Source: Phialophora verrucosa (Eukaryota; Ascomycota; Eurotiomycetes; Chaetothyriales; Herpotrichiellaceae). Taken from it: DNA of 64,000 bases. The notes under the pieces were generated by a model. The model was given only the letters and a program-made list of their open reading frames with translations. It was not told where the DNA came from and did no database searches. Below, piece by piece: positions 55,801 to 64,000 of this stretch (positions are counted from its first letter, which is position 1; each line of letters begins with the position of its first letter). The stretch is from the NCBI GenBank assembly GCA_002099365.1, contig MSED01000015.1:2046001-2110000 (forward strand), in the 5' to 3' direction. A program made the position numbers and the translations under genes.

Positions 55801-57564
55801 TCTCGAGCAGCGAGCGTCCTCGGCGACGATTCGAGCGATCAAGCCCCGCCCTACTCTGCCACTGTTTCAGTCTCTACGTCTCCTGAGGGGAATAGACCGA
55901 GCAACAAGTCGCTCTCCGGCATCACTTATCCTACGGCAAGAGCCAGTCTTTCGGCGCTGACGCAGTCATACTCCAATTCTCCTCCGAATCAGAACTCGTC
56001 TTCCCATGCTGCATCAAGTCTAAAGAAATACAGCCCATCTGGGTCATTGGCTCCGGGCTGGGTATCAAGTGGGATCTTTGGAGGGCAGCATACAAGCAGG
56101 ACTTCGCGTACGTCTTTCCAGAACAATGAAGGCAGCGCACAAGACGGCCGCGAGTTGGCAAATCGCTCGTCCATGTCCTCGTCAGCCTTTCAAGGTTCTC
56201 GCAAAAGCAACATTTTTCAGACATCAACCAGCCGACGGAGCGTCAGATCAACTGCTGAAACCGATGTGTCGGAAAAAACACAGCGAAAGAAGTCGCCCAG
56301 GCGGAAACGCATAAGGACGCGACTACTTAATCAGCATCAATTTGATCTCGATGGCTATCCATCTAGGCCCCTTCTGGATCCGGGGCTTGAATCGAAGTGC
56401 AAGCTGTATCGCGCAAGCTATGCTAGCCTCCTCGACGTCTGGCAATTGCCCGTCCAACGGGCTGAAATGCTCAAGTTCGATGGCGTCGTCGCTGAAGATA
56501 CGGTTGCGACGTCACGATCCCGCGGCTCGGCCGTCCAACAGCAGTCTTCCGGTCTGGGACGGCCGCGAAAGAAGACACTGACAAGCGCATCTCGAGCGAC
56601 GAGTCCCGGTCTGACTGTAAGGCGGTGTTGTCGCAGCTGTGGGGAACCCTTGGCTCCTATTGAGAAGAACAGAATCCCCATCGGATGGAACTGCGTCACC
56701 CCGTCGTGCATAGGCTATAATTCAGCAATAGGCACCGTCGTCAACAAAGTGCCCAAACGCGGAGCATGCGCCATCTGCAACACCTCCGTCAGTGGGCTTG
56801 CGGTGCCTTGCCTACAGTGCGGACACATGACCTGCTACGACTGTGCTCAAGGCTGGTTCGGCACTGACCGCGTGAGAGACAACCGTAAGGCCCATTCACG
56901 ACGCTCATCAGACAAGTCCGAAGAACTCTCCCCGATCGATGACGATGAAGAAGACCAACCCACTGGCTTTGAGCCCGCAAATCTCGACGCCCACACCGCC
57001 TGCCCGACAGGCTGTGGCTGCTCCTGCGCAACTCTCACCGCCGTCCAAGTCCCCTACCCGCCCGCAACGTCGCCAGACCTCCTCCACAGCAGCAACGTCA
57101 ATGCCGAGCAAGAATACCTCGCCCCACCGCAGCTCACCCACCAACTCAGCCGCAGCAGTGGTGGGAGTTCCACGCTCCCACGATCCTCGAGCCTTCTCGT
57201 CCCCGCGTCTTCCTCGGACAATAGTCCCGACTCTGCACTCGCGGCAATCCTGGCCCTCACACAATCCCATCAACGTTCGAAATCCGTGCATTTAGCTGGT
57301 CAGGGAGCGGGAGTCGGACCGAGGAGTCGAGGCGCCAGTTCCGTCGCAGATTCGCAGGCCCAGAGTCCCAACCCGTCTCGGGAGAACGGCGGGAGCGGCA
57401 CCCCGACAACAGCGACAACTACAACAACAGCAGCGGATGAAGAGACGAGTCTGAACCCTTTTGCGGGGACCAAGATCGCGACCTTGGGCAGGGGCATCGG
57501 CGCGGGCTTGAGTCGCGGGTTGAGTAGCAAGGCCAGCGACGCGACAATCCGGAAGGTCAAGTAG
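52819..57564 (+). CDS. MTC5: Mtc5/Sea3 (WDR59) subunit of the SEA/GATOR2 complex
   Basis: Intronless, 1581 aa. N-terminal WD40 propeller at residues about 25-340: SWQDPIEFVLHGHTRAITDI, FSAHNPDVLATCAVDSYVHS, HDKFLHVWDDRNGAYPVRTV, NKIVTCSLDKTIKFWDFEGE. An RWD domain follows at about 440-570 (VEFEMVDISHRKAIMSLQAP, RVEMRFPKLYPRGANAVLTL). A long helical middle contains MLACVLASTLNHGLMPGETL. A C-terminal zinc-binding RING-like module at about 1270-1410 has CRSCGEPLAP, NCVTPSC, CAICNTSVSGLAVPCLQCGH then MTCYDCAQGW. This order is that of yeast Sea3/Mtc5 and animal WDR59, which sit on the vacuole or lysosome and relay amino-acid signals to TORC1. The serine-rich linkers are longer than in animals. Confidence 0.93.
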   Translation: MAPRGPASALESETFGQDASFRLEQPVGSMSISPSGRDVALASKEGLHIIDLDSPYSPPRYLPHRTPWEVADVQWSPFAARDYWVVSTSNQKALVWNLEARSWQDPIEFVLHGHTRAITDINFSAHNPDVLATCAVDSYVHSWDLRAPSRPVNTFSDWFAGATQVKWNRQDEHVVASSHDKFLHVWDDRNGAYPVRTVEAHGTKIYGIDWNRHHPNKIVTCSLDKTIKFWDFEGEQSTLEREIDTPFPVWRARHTPFGWGLLVMPQRGNSDLHLYDRRAVHGVLESGRVRPVATFRGHEGQVKEFLWRARGSVVDSVDHRDFQLVSWGTDRELKLHALDPEMYADIGYEKGVSKVQRLNFTRKGAIYKSFRDAPGDADSPMDDTPRSDLSARPGHSTHFRPRSSTSVGMNKIPVSQFRGWVQGGRHGQRSGMHGKGNNRQSADPIAWLKNVKISSWDPDTLAEEIRHVGEKFKRVEFEMVDISHRKAIMSLQAPWCEDQGQVFLRVEMRFPKLYPRGANAVLTLQKSAFLDEARHRLITTELHTIAETYASRKRGCLEAILRYLLREQSLEQIVGWVLGESLVESKIFETGAIPEDDESTDSDDELDGVREGLDASANVLVPIAKGCGALWSETGKLVCFFPAKGNEPASFLNTLGVKDLEDSQSSRLFEGFGRLHTSSPARKTTTGTKTADEDSDSETSESSWNSSSTSSSSFETEQNERGVSSYRIGASGHQQRSRSPDRSNHSTAGGGMKLNDAPPRKSAVAIRTFDDLVPSKRELAVEYHIFGDGQDVCKHNAAVARDASLEDLASVWTLVGLVLDDTVPLEVVPELSHTAAQDITIIARAVTRDNKHNRTIAGLLGREAMGRTRWGNHPLGAHYLLPAIFDHFERLADVQMLAMLACVLASTLNHGLMPGETLHKQGLHTPNNDQLVQVDYFPSRGVARSVLRKHTDPEGHVLIDNQPIPPSPGLQPPSSSGSQRRPHHGLIRQGSQFSSRAASVLGDDSSDQAPPYSATVSVSTSPEGNRPSNKSLSGITYPTARASLSALTQSYSNSPPNQNSSSHAASSLKKYSPSGSLAPGWVSSGIFGGQHTSRTSRTSFQNNEGSAQDGRELANRSSMSSSAFQGSRKSNIFQTSTSRRSVRSTAETDVSEKTQRKKSPRRKRIRTRLLNQHQFDLDGYPSRPLLDPGLESKCKLYRASYASLLDVWQLPVQRAEMLKFDGVVAEDTVATSRSRGSAVQQQSSGLGRPRKKTLTSASRATSPGLTVRRCCRSCGEPLAPIEKNRIPIGWNCVTPSCIGYNSAIGTVVNKVPKRGACAICNTSVSGLAVPCLQCGHMTCYDCAQGWFGTDRVRDNRKAHSRRSSDKSEELSPIDDDEEDQPTGFEPANLDAHTACPTGCGCSCATLTAVQVPYPPATSPDLLHSSNVNAEQEYLAPPQLTHQLSRSSGGSSTLPRSSSLLVPASSSDNSPDSALAAILALTQSHQRSKSVHLAGQGAGVGPRSRGASSVADSQAQSPNPSRENGGSGTPTTATTTTTAADEETSLNPFAGTKIATLGRGIGAGLSRGLSSKASDATIRKVK

Positions 57565-57660
57565 GATGCGACCTTGATGGCTTTTTTTCCCATGGGAAGG
57601 CTGGGCGTGGCATCGTCGGAAATCAGGGAGGGAGGCGTGGCGCATGTGAGAGAGGAATGC

Positions 57661-57691
57661 AGGGAGGGAGGGAGGGAGGGAGGGAGGGAGG
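57661..57691. repeat. (GGGA)n tetranucleotide repeat
   Basis: About 31 bp of perfect AGGG/GGGA repeat in the region just after the WDR59 stop. With its four-G-tract potential it could form a G-quadruplex on the plus strand. Confidence 0.9.
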
Positions 57692-57732
57692 ACGTCGGTG
57701 ATCAAAGTACATACATATTTGCTACGGGATGC

Positions 57733-57778
57733 GGACAGACGGACAGACAAACAGAGAGAGAGACAGACAGAGAGACGG
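57733..57778. repeat. Imperfect GACA/GAGA microsatellite
   Basis: Alternating GACAGACG, GACAGACAAACA and GAGAGAGACAGACAGAGAGACG, an imperfect purine-rich simple repeat downstream of WDR59. Confidence 0.75.
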
Positions 57779-58936
57779 AGGGACCCACGGAGTATGAGTG
57801 AAGCTTGGGTCTGTACCAACATTGCCCTGCGGAACATTGTAGGAAGAAACCCCCTACGTTTCTAGGCCCAGGGATGTATTATTTTATCACGGCACGATAC
57901 AACACAATACAACATGACATGACACGAACCAACATGATGCTACGGCGCTTCCTCCTCCTCCCCTCCCTACTGTAATTGCGATAGGCGGGCGGACTCGAAC
58001 ACGATGGTCAACACCTCTACAGACATACAGCACTGCGCGTAGCATGGAAGCTTCGTATGCACGTCCTGTCTCGGACTGGTTGAGGACACATCCTCTGGCA
58101 CGGTTGGTTGGTTGGTTGGGTGCTTGGTTCCAATGCGCCATGGGGCCATCGATGACTACATGTCGAGACGAAGATCAACACCATCGAGGCGCTTCCACTG
58201 TCCGCCTGGCTCGAGGTACGGCCTTCCTCTGCCGGGCAAACCTAGGGCTCTTGTATGCATGGAATTGAGCTCGCTCCCATAGACGGCGGGGAGGTCGAAG
58301 CGGTCCAAGTGCATTCCTATTCGAGCGTGCTCAGTCTGCCACCCAAATTTAGGGTCTCGCTGTCGTACTTGTCTTTAGCGTGTCCAAACACACACACAAA
58401 GAGAGAGAGAGAAAAGAGCGATGCTAATTGCGAGGTCAGACTGGATCTGCTTGTGAGGCCCCCGCTGAGATGCTGGACAGATTGTGTATCAACACCTCCC
58501 ACCTACAACATGTAATGGCATTACCCTGTAGATTCTCGTCCGTCACCTGTGAGCAGGTCGAGTCCAGCCTTGTTACGGACATGGACTCATGCATGATTTG
58601 CTCAGACAACGGACGAATTCGAATCGTCACAACTACGCGCGGTCAAGTCAGCTCTCAAAACACAAATCTCGAAATGTTATTAAGGGATCAGGTCCCTATT
58701 GACCGATCAGCTTTGCTCAATTTACGCCCTTTTGTGATACTTGGCCTGTCCAACCCGAGAGTTGGGCCCGTCTTGTACTTTTTGGCCATACAAACCACAG
58801 TCCTGCGTGAAGAAGATCTTGCTAGCCTGTGCTCAAATCAATGACGCGGAGGAGAGAAATTTTTTTTTGCTGGGGGTTTTTGGAGGACTCGAAAGCTCGA
58901 TCTGACAATGTCAGCTGTCCGTGGCACCAGTCATCG

Positions 58937-60655
58937 TCATAAACCTGGAGGGGGTGGCACTGATGCGTAGCCACTAGAAGGAGGTGGCGGAGGTGGTGCA
59001 CCGCTGCTTTCTGCTGGTGGAGGTGGAGGTGGATTTGTATCACCGCCCGGAGGGGAAGGGGGAGAATGCTGTTGAGCTGCGGCCTGTTGCTGGTAGTAAT
59101 TGTAGTAAGCAACGTAGTTTTGGTAGCCGCCATAAGCAGCATAAGGATCACCTCCAGGCTGGCTCGCATAGTATTGTGCGTATTGAGCTTGTTGGGCGGC
59201 AAGGTCTGTTGGGGACGCGGCGGCTCCGGCGGCAGGAGTAGTCGGAGTCGCAGCATAGGGAGAATTGTAACTGTTGCTCTGATGTGAATAGCTGTTCTCA
59301 CGATGGCGATCTCTCCCGTATCCGCCGTAGGAACCACGGTTGGCATCAGCGCCGTAGCCGTCGGTGTACGACTCCATTCTCGTTGGCGGGGGGTTTGCTT
59401 TAAAGTGCTCGAAGTTGATGCGAACGTTAGCAAGCAAATCTTCACACAGCTCCTTGGCTTTCTGAACCATCGGAGGTTGAGGCCCTGCAACATGAAGATA
59501 CATGGGCTCGTCCGACTCCTGGCCCGTACTATGTTCCATGAATCCTGATCCGCGGCCCTTGATCTGAACCCTGCATCCGGTTTCTTGCTGAATGTGCTTG
59601 ACATAGGCGCCACCTTGGCCGACTACTTGGGCACGTAGGTTGAAGCCAGGAATGTTTTCCATGTCAATAGGGATTCGTTCCTCGGGCCATTTTCTCTGCC
59701 ACGAATGTGAGTGACGGTGCGTGATGAGGTGAGCGATGTGTACTTACCCTGCCGAACTCGTCTCGCTCAAACTGCTCCGGCTCTCGCCGTCGGAAACGTC
59801 GCTCGTCGACCAAATTGGGCAGTTCCTGTTGCATGAGCTCCTCAATCTTCGCAATGGCTTGCTCGAGGCCGGCCTTTGTCGTGCTAGTTACATGAAGATA
59901 CAAAGGGGGATTCGTCGCCGTAGCCATGGTCTTGTCGGGATAATACGAGCCACGAGTGGTGACATCAGCACCGGTTTCTTCTTTGATCTAGAAACACCAA
60001 AATGCGTCAGTATGGGAACCTAAGCATGCCAATCCGCTCCGTATGGCTACCACAGCACCGACCGATGCGACTTCGGCCATGAGGGAGTGTGTTTACCATT
60101 TTCTGCGTCGAGCCCTTCGTCAGGGTGTAACGGTTTCGCAGGTCGTTGACCTCGATATCCTTAATGTAGTCGCCGTCGGCGACGTAGATATCGCCATCGA
60201 GCTTCGCTGTGCCTTGGGTGGAAGAAGGGGTAGCGGAGTTGGGGGGAGGCGTGGCTGTGGACGACTGTGAAGACACCGTAAGCGCACATCCGGTTTCAGG
60301 CACAAGTAGCTTTTACCGAGCGGACTGGGGGAACGTCGACGTGTTGAATGCCCTTGCGAGCTTGCAAGCCAGCATTGATTTTAGCCGCCGCCGCAGCTGG
60401 AGCGAGTTAGCGGTGCGCCAGCGAGCAGAAGGAAGATCATGACATACCTGCAGCGGCGGCTGGGTCAAGAGGTGTGCTGCGCTTCTCGCTCGCTGTCGGG
60501 CTTCTACTATCTCTCGCAAGGGGACTGCGACTTCTGCGTGACTCGGGCTGGCGGGAGGAAGGAGATCTGGACCTCCTGTCGAAGCGAGACGCTTTGCGCG
60601 ACTCCGGCTGCGTCTGGTCGAAGCGGGATCGCTTGCGGGGGGCTTCTTCCGACAT
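58937..60655 (-). CDS. KH-domain RNA-binding protein (KHDC4/BLOM7-like)
   Basis: Five exons: 60655-60448, 60396-60317, 60264-60097, 59987-59748, 59695-58937; 484 aa. The N-terminus is Arg/Ser-rich (RKRSRFDQTQPESRKASRFD, RRSRSPSSRQ) like splicing factors. The AAAKINAGLQARKG helix follows. The first KH-type domain includes YIKDIEVNDLRNRYTLTKGS then QKMIKEETGADVTTRG. The second has FNLRAQVVGQGGAYVKHIQQ then ETGCRVQIKGRGSGFME, where the KH GxxG loop is GQGG. The C-terminal 150 residues are Tyr/Gln/Pro-rich and end in poly-proline (PPPPPPAESSGAPPPPPPSS). This domain order fits KHDC4-type pre-mRNA splicing factors. Convergent with WDR59 and 199 bp downstream of the methyltransferase gene. Confidence 0.88.
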
Positions 60656-60854
60656 GATGGGATTTCCCACGCGATCAGACGATCTGTGCGGTGTAGCGGG
60701 GAAGGTAAAGTCTTTCCAAGGAGGAGAGGAGAGAAAAGTGAAAGAAAGCTGAATGAGCGATGAAGTTTGTGGAGAAACCTGGAATTTGGTCTTCGGATGC
60801 GGGTCTATTATGATCCTTGGCGCGCTAGCCTTATGCGGATACGAGCTTCCACAG

Positions 60855-62024
60855 TCAGTCGCTGTCCTCGTTCTCACGACTCTGCCTCCTTTTCTTCTTT
60901 GGCGACAGACTTGCAGGTGCATCTTTGTCCTCCAGCACATAGCATCTGGCATCACGCTCTTCACCCCTCCATGCGCCTTTCCGTTTCCCCTCGGCACTCC
61001 TGTCCTTCCCCGTGGTGATGTCCCCAACCGTTCTCGCGTGCCGATACCCGGCGTAGGCTGACCAGGGAAACTTGAAGCTCTCGACCACCTTCAAGCCACA
61101 ATGGCGGGCTAGGTCGCGGATGTTCCAGAGCGTGTACGGTTCGCCCTCAAACAGAGTGACGAGGATCTGGCCATTGACAGCCCCCGGATCCCGATGGTCT
61201 GAATCTTCGGACATTTGTTCAGATTCATCGGCATCTAACTGTACTCTTGCAGGACGAGTGGAAGAGCTGAGCAATGGTTTTGCGGCTTTGAAGAATCCAA
61301 CGAGGAGTTCCTGGTTGTACCTGACCTGCCTATTCACATCTGTACTTAGGCCTCCCACGTGTGGGAAGTTGAAAACAATCTTCGTAAAGGGGGTATATGT
61401 CCGTAGAGCCTTCTTGTGTGCAGAAGAAAGCTTGACAGCATCGATCCCGTAGAGCACGGCGACAGCAGGGCCTCCTGGTGTCTTTCCTTGAACAAGCCCT
61501 GTGTCGGCAATAGGTGAACCGGGTGGAGATGGCGACAACCCTTTCCATTCGGGCTCGTCACCGTTAGAGCTGTCTCCTGTGTCGTTCACCGCCGATTCAA
61601 GCTGCGCAATGGTCTTTTGGACGTCGGGATATTTGGTCTCGAGTACATCCTTAGAATCATAACACGTAGCTGTGATCTGACCAGCCTTTCGAAGCTGTTT
61701 CAGTGCTAAAGAGAATGAAAAGTCCCCTAATTATATCTGGTAAGCAGACACATCAATGACCAGAGATACCCCATAAATATCATGACCGATCGGAGGGGCT
61801 GTTGGCTTACCTTCGCCGACAAGGAGCACATTGTCATACCTGGTAAATGGTACCTTCAGCCGTCCATGTTGTTGTCCATTTTGACTTGCTTGCTGAGCCG
61901 TTCCCTTGTTCGACTGGGGTCTCTGTTGTTGACTATGCTGCCTTCTGATCACCCTGGACTTGTTTGTCGATGGATTATCGTGATGATTGCTGTGCTTCCG
62001 GGCTTGGCGCTTGACCTTGCCCAT
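60855..62024 (-). CDS. BMT5: 25S rRNA (uracil-N3) methyltransferase-like, BMT5/DUF2431 family
   Basis: Two exons: 62024-61811 and 61726-60855; 84-bp intron; 361 aa. The SAM-binding motif is split by the intron: NVLLVGEG then DFSFSLALKQLRKAGQITAT and CYDSKDVLETKYP. Further family blocks are VLYGIDAVKLSSAHKKALRT, KIVFNFPHVGGLSTDVNRQV, RYNQELLVGFFKAAKPLL and VTLFEGEPYTLWNIRDLARH. The N-terminus is very basic and Gln-rich (MGKVKRQARKHSNHH), and the C-terminus has a nuclear-type signal (SPKKKRRQSRENED). This fits yeast Bmt5, the nucleolar enzyme that makes m3U2634 in 25S rRNA. The substrate is by homology. Confidence 0.93.
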
Positions 62025-62625
62025 CTATTCACGTCAGGACCCGGTATCTCCTGCCAGAGCATCAATGGACGCATTCGACTGCCAGTGCATCTTAAGCCAG
62101 TCTTCCGGGCCCGCGTACCGACAAGGTTCGTGTCTCGGGCCAGGCGAAAATTTTATCCACTACGGAGGATCAACTCGTCGGAATGGTGCATTTGTTTTAG
62201 TACACTCTCAGAATTGCTCGGAACTGCTCAGTACGCTGTAGGTGGCGTGTAGTGCGTTTTCTTACTCCAGTTGATCTACCATTTGGTCCCTCAAGTGCCG
62301 CCTAAACTGGCTTGCCATACAAGCGGAACAACTGCTTCGCTTTACACGAGGAACTCCCATCATCGTCGTTTTGAACAGCCGTCGAAAACCCCAAGTATAG
62401 CAATCCCGAGCAAGACTTGGTCTAAAAGTTCTAGTTCGTAGAGAATACAAGAATGATCTTAAGCGTGTCCGTGAAAGCAGGTTCTGTTACTGCCACCCAT
62501 TGCCCCCATCAGGCATTGCCGACACATCAATCCATCCCACCTAACGCCTCGCAATGCGATCAAGTTTGTCTTTCGTCCGTGGAGCCGGTGGAGAAGGCGA
62601 AAGATCCGAGAAGTAAATTCTTCAC
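62025..62625. other. Intergenic
   Basis: 601 bp between the start of the methyltransferase and the stop of the GDP-mannose transporter, both minus strand. Nothing else supported. Confidence 0.55.
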
Positions 62626-63946
62626 TCATCCCTTCAGGCTGTCCCGGTTGCTCTGGCTGCTAGCGCTCATCGTGTTGGAGGTGGGAAGGATTGTTTTTGG
62701 CTTCGAAGACTCTCGAACTTTGGCCAAAGCATAGACGATACCACTGACAAATCCAACGAAAATGGCGGAAACGCTCGGGATGGTGACTGGGGCATCGAAG
62801 AAGATCAGGCCAGACACTGCAATGGGCAGTTTATTCAACGCGCCGACCATTGAATAAGTGGTGGATGATGTGGCTCGCACACACCAGGCTGAGGTGTAAG
62901 AAATAAAGATGGAGGATAAGCCAGTAAAGATCATGGCCCCAATAATTGCGTTTCTCGCGTCGATGGGGAAGTTCTTTGCAATGTTAATGGACGACCAGTC
63001 TTCAACGAGCAAGGAAGAGACTAGGAGAATGGGGATGGTGAGGAGGTTGTTGTAGAACATAGCTAAGGAATTAGCCTCGTGCTTCCCAATGTAATTCTTG
63101 TGCACTCACTGTCAAAGTCCTTGAAGTTGGTAAGCTTGATCCGCTTGCGCATTCCCAACACATATGCGGCAGTAGACAAGCAGTTGGCAAGCATCCAGAT
63201 ATATCCTGAGTTTAGCGTCGCCAATTGTGCCGTAGAAGCAGCGCTCGCAGAGCTGTGGGATTCCAAGGCATGCTTGATGTCGGCCCAGGCGGCAATGACG
63301 GAGCTGAAAACCATCAAGCCAAAGGAGAAGAGCGCCATGGACGAGACGGAGCCGCCAAACCATAGAACTTCACCGTAGGCGATGAGAATTATGGTCAAGT
63401 TCTTGAAGATAGTGTACACAGGGATCGACAGGTAGCGTAGGGCTTTTGTGCTGGTATAGATCATCCCGATCAAAAGGAGGGAGATGGGAAACCCTGGCCT
63501 TCGTTAGCCGATGTACCCACATTCGCGATTGCCTCCTTTTCATACATTTCTTTGCCTCGTCTGTCTTGAAATCTCGGAAGGTAATAATGCCCGCGGTTTT
63601 GCAGGACTGAATCGCCACAACACAAACGATCGACTGTGGTACGACACGTCAGTCAGAAGTTGAGAAATAGGCAGAGATCCTCGTCTCAACGTACCTGGAC
63701 TGCTAGAAGGAAGAAATTCAAGTTGTAGTCGGGAAACGAGAGAATGTATTTGTTGGCAACGGTCATTAAAATCGATGAAGCGCAGTAGCTGATGACAGGC
63801 AAGATGGGGTTGTTCTGCCAATGTGATGAAGGCGGATTATATCTCGGAATTGACGGTTGAGGAGCGTGAGCGAAGGTCCTGCCCTGCTTCTCGCCGAGTT
63901 CCATCTCGTTCCCTTCGAGGAATCTCTTCTTTTCCTCTTCAGCCAT
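62626..63946 (-). CDS. VRG4: Golgi GDP-mannose transporter (VRG4/GMT)
   Basis: Four exons: 63946-63695, 63633-63546, 63493-63110, 63062-62626; 386 aa. Imports GDP-mannose into the Golgi in exchange for GMP for protein and lipid mannosylation. About ten membrane helices: LPVISYCASSILMTVANKYI, NFFLLAVQSIVCVVAIQ, FPISLLLIGMIYTSTKALRY, then FMLSS-like segments. The nucleotide-sugar binding motif GALNKLP is present near residue 300 (MVGALNKLPIAVSGLIFF). The FKDFDTMFYNNLLTIP junction over intron 3 and KKWFPISLL over intron 2 match the family. The window ends 54 bp upstream of the start codon, so the promoter is cut off. Confidence 0.95.
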
Positions 63947-64000
63947 CTCTGCAGGTGGTGACTCGGACAGTCTCGACTATGGAGCACAATGGCTGCGGGC

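Larger units (their letters stand above)
57565..58936. other. Convergent intergenic region rich in simple repeats
   Basis: 1.37 kb between two convergent stop codons. It carries several microsatellites: GGGA at 57661-57691, GACA/GAGA at about 57733-57778, TTGG at about 58102-58120, and CA then GA at about 58387-58413. No gene supported; presumably long 3' UTRs and spacer. Confidence 0.6.

Noticed and set aside
60437..61027. 196-aa minus-strand frame that extends upstream of the KH-protein ATG
   Set aside because: The conserved start is the ATG at 60655. The upstream part is 5' UTR and overlaps the 3' end of the methyltransferase gene.
1..64000. CRISPR arrays, rRNA genes, insertion sequences, complete transposons
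   Set aside because: None seen. No regular spaced repeats, no rRNA-like blocks, and no transposase or reverse-transcriptase motifs in any frame that I read.

Overview
The window is nuclear DNA of a filamentous ascomycete (Pezizomycotina). The evidence is short introns of about 45-140 bp with GTRNGT donors and CTAAC/CTGAC-like branch sites, dense genes on both strands, one-gene transcription units, and marker proteins such as VRG4-type GDP-mannose transporter, SLP1-like SUN protein, Mtc5/WDR59, a C2H2 + fungal-specific transcription factor, and a P450 beside an MFS transporter. I cannot fix the class; Eurotiomycetes or Dothideomycetes would fit.

Layout. 1-2121: no gene recognised. 2122-9544: PGS1 (minus) divergent from a C19 ubiquitin protease (plus) that ends in a CaaX box, convergent with a seven-exon serine beta-lactamase-like hydrolase whose fourth intron holds a 157-bp GGA/TCC repeat. 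9545-17624: an accessory stretch with small secreted or membrane proteins, a cryptic split gene on the minus strand, and two paralogous three-exon membrane proteins (14953-15557 and 17142-17624) whose last two exons are identical in length. 17955-25962: an SLP1-like SUN protein, then a divergent P450/MFS pair. 26530-34548: complex I subunit NDUFA12 (four small exons), LTV1 and LSG1 sharing a 263-bp divergent promoter, a decayed coiled-coil gene, a DUF1770/Atg43-family protein and adenosine kinase.

35317-44697: an EST1/SMG7-like protein divergent from mitochondrial uL5m, cytosolic eL24, an unrecognised protein with a dense cysteine C-terminus, and Ubc13. 46119-51545: a FAD aromatic monooxygenase followed by a C2H2/fungal_trans regulator, a possible two-gene metabolic unit. 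52819-63946: Mtc5/WDR59 (1581 aa), a KHDC4-like KH protein, a BMT5-like rRNA methyltransferase and the GDP-mannose transporter.

Functional themes: ribosome production and translation (LTV1, LSG1, uL5m, eL24, BMT5-like), ubiquitin signalling (USP, Ubc13), organelle lipids and respiration (PGS1, NDUFA12), and two small accessory metabolic units (P450+MFS; monooxygenase+regulator). Every multi-exon model given was checked by hand for splice dinucleotides and for reading frame across all junctions. None was checked against databases or transcripts.
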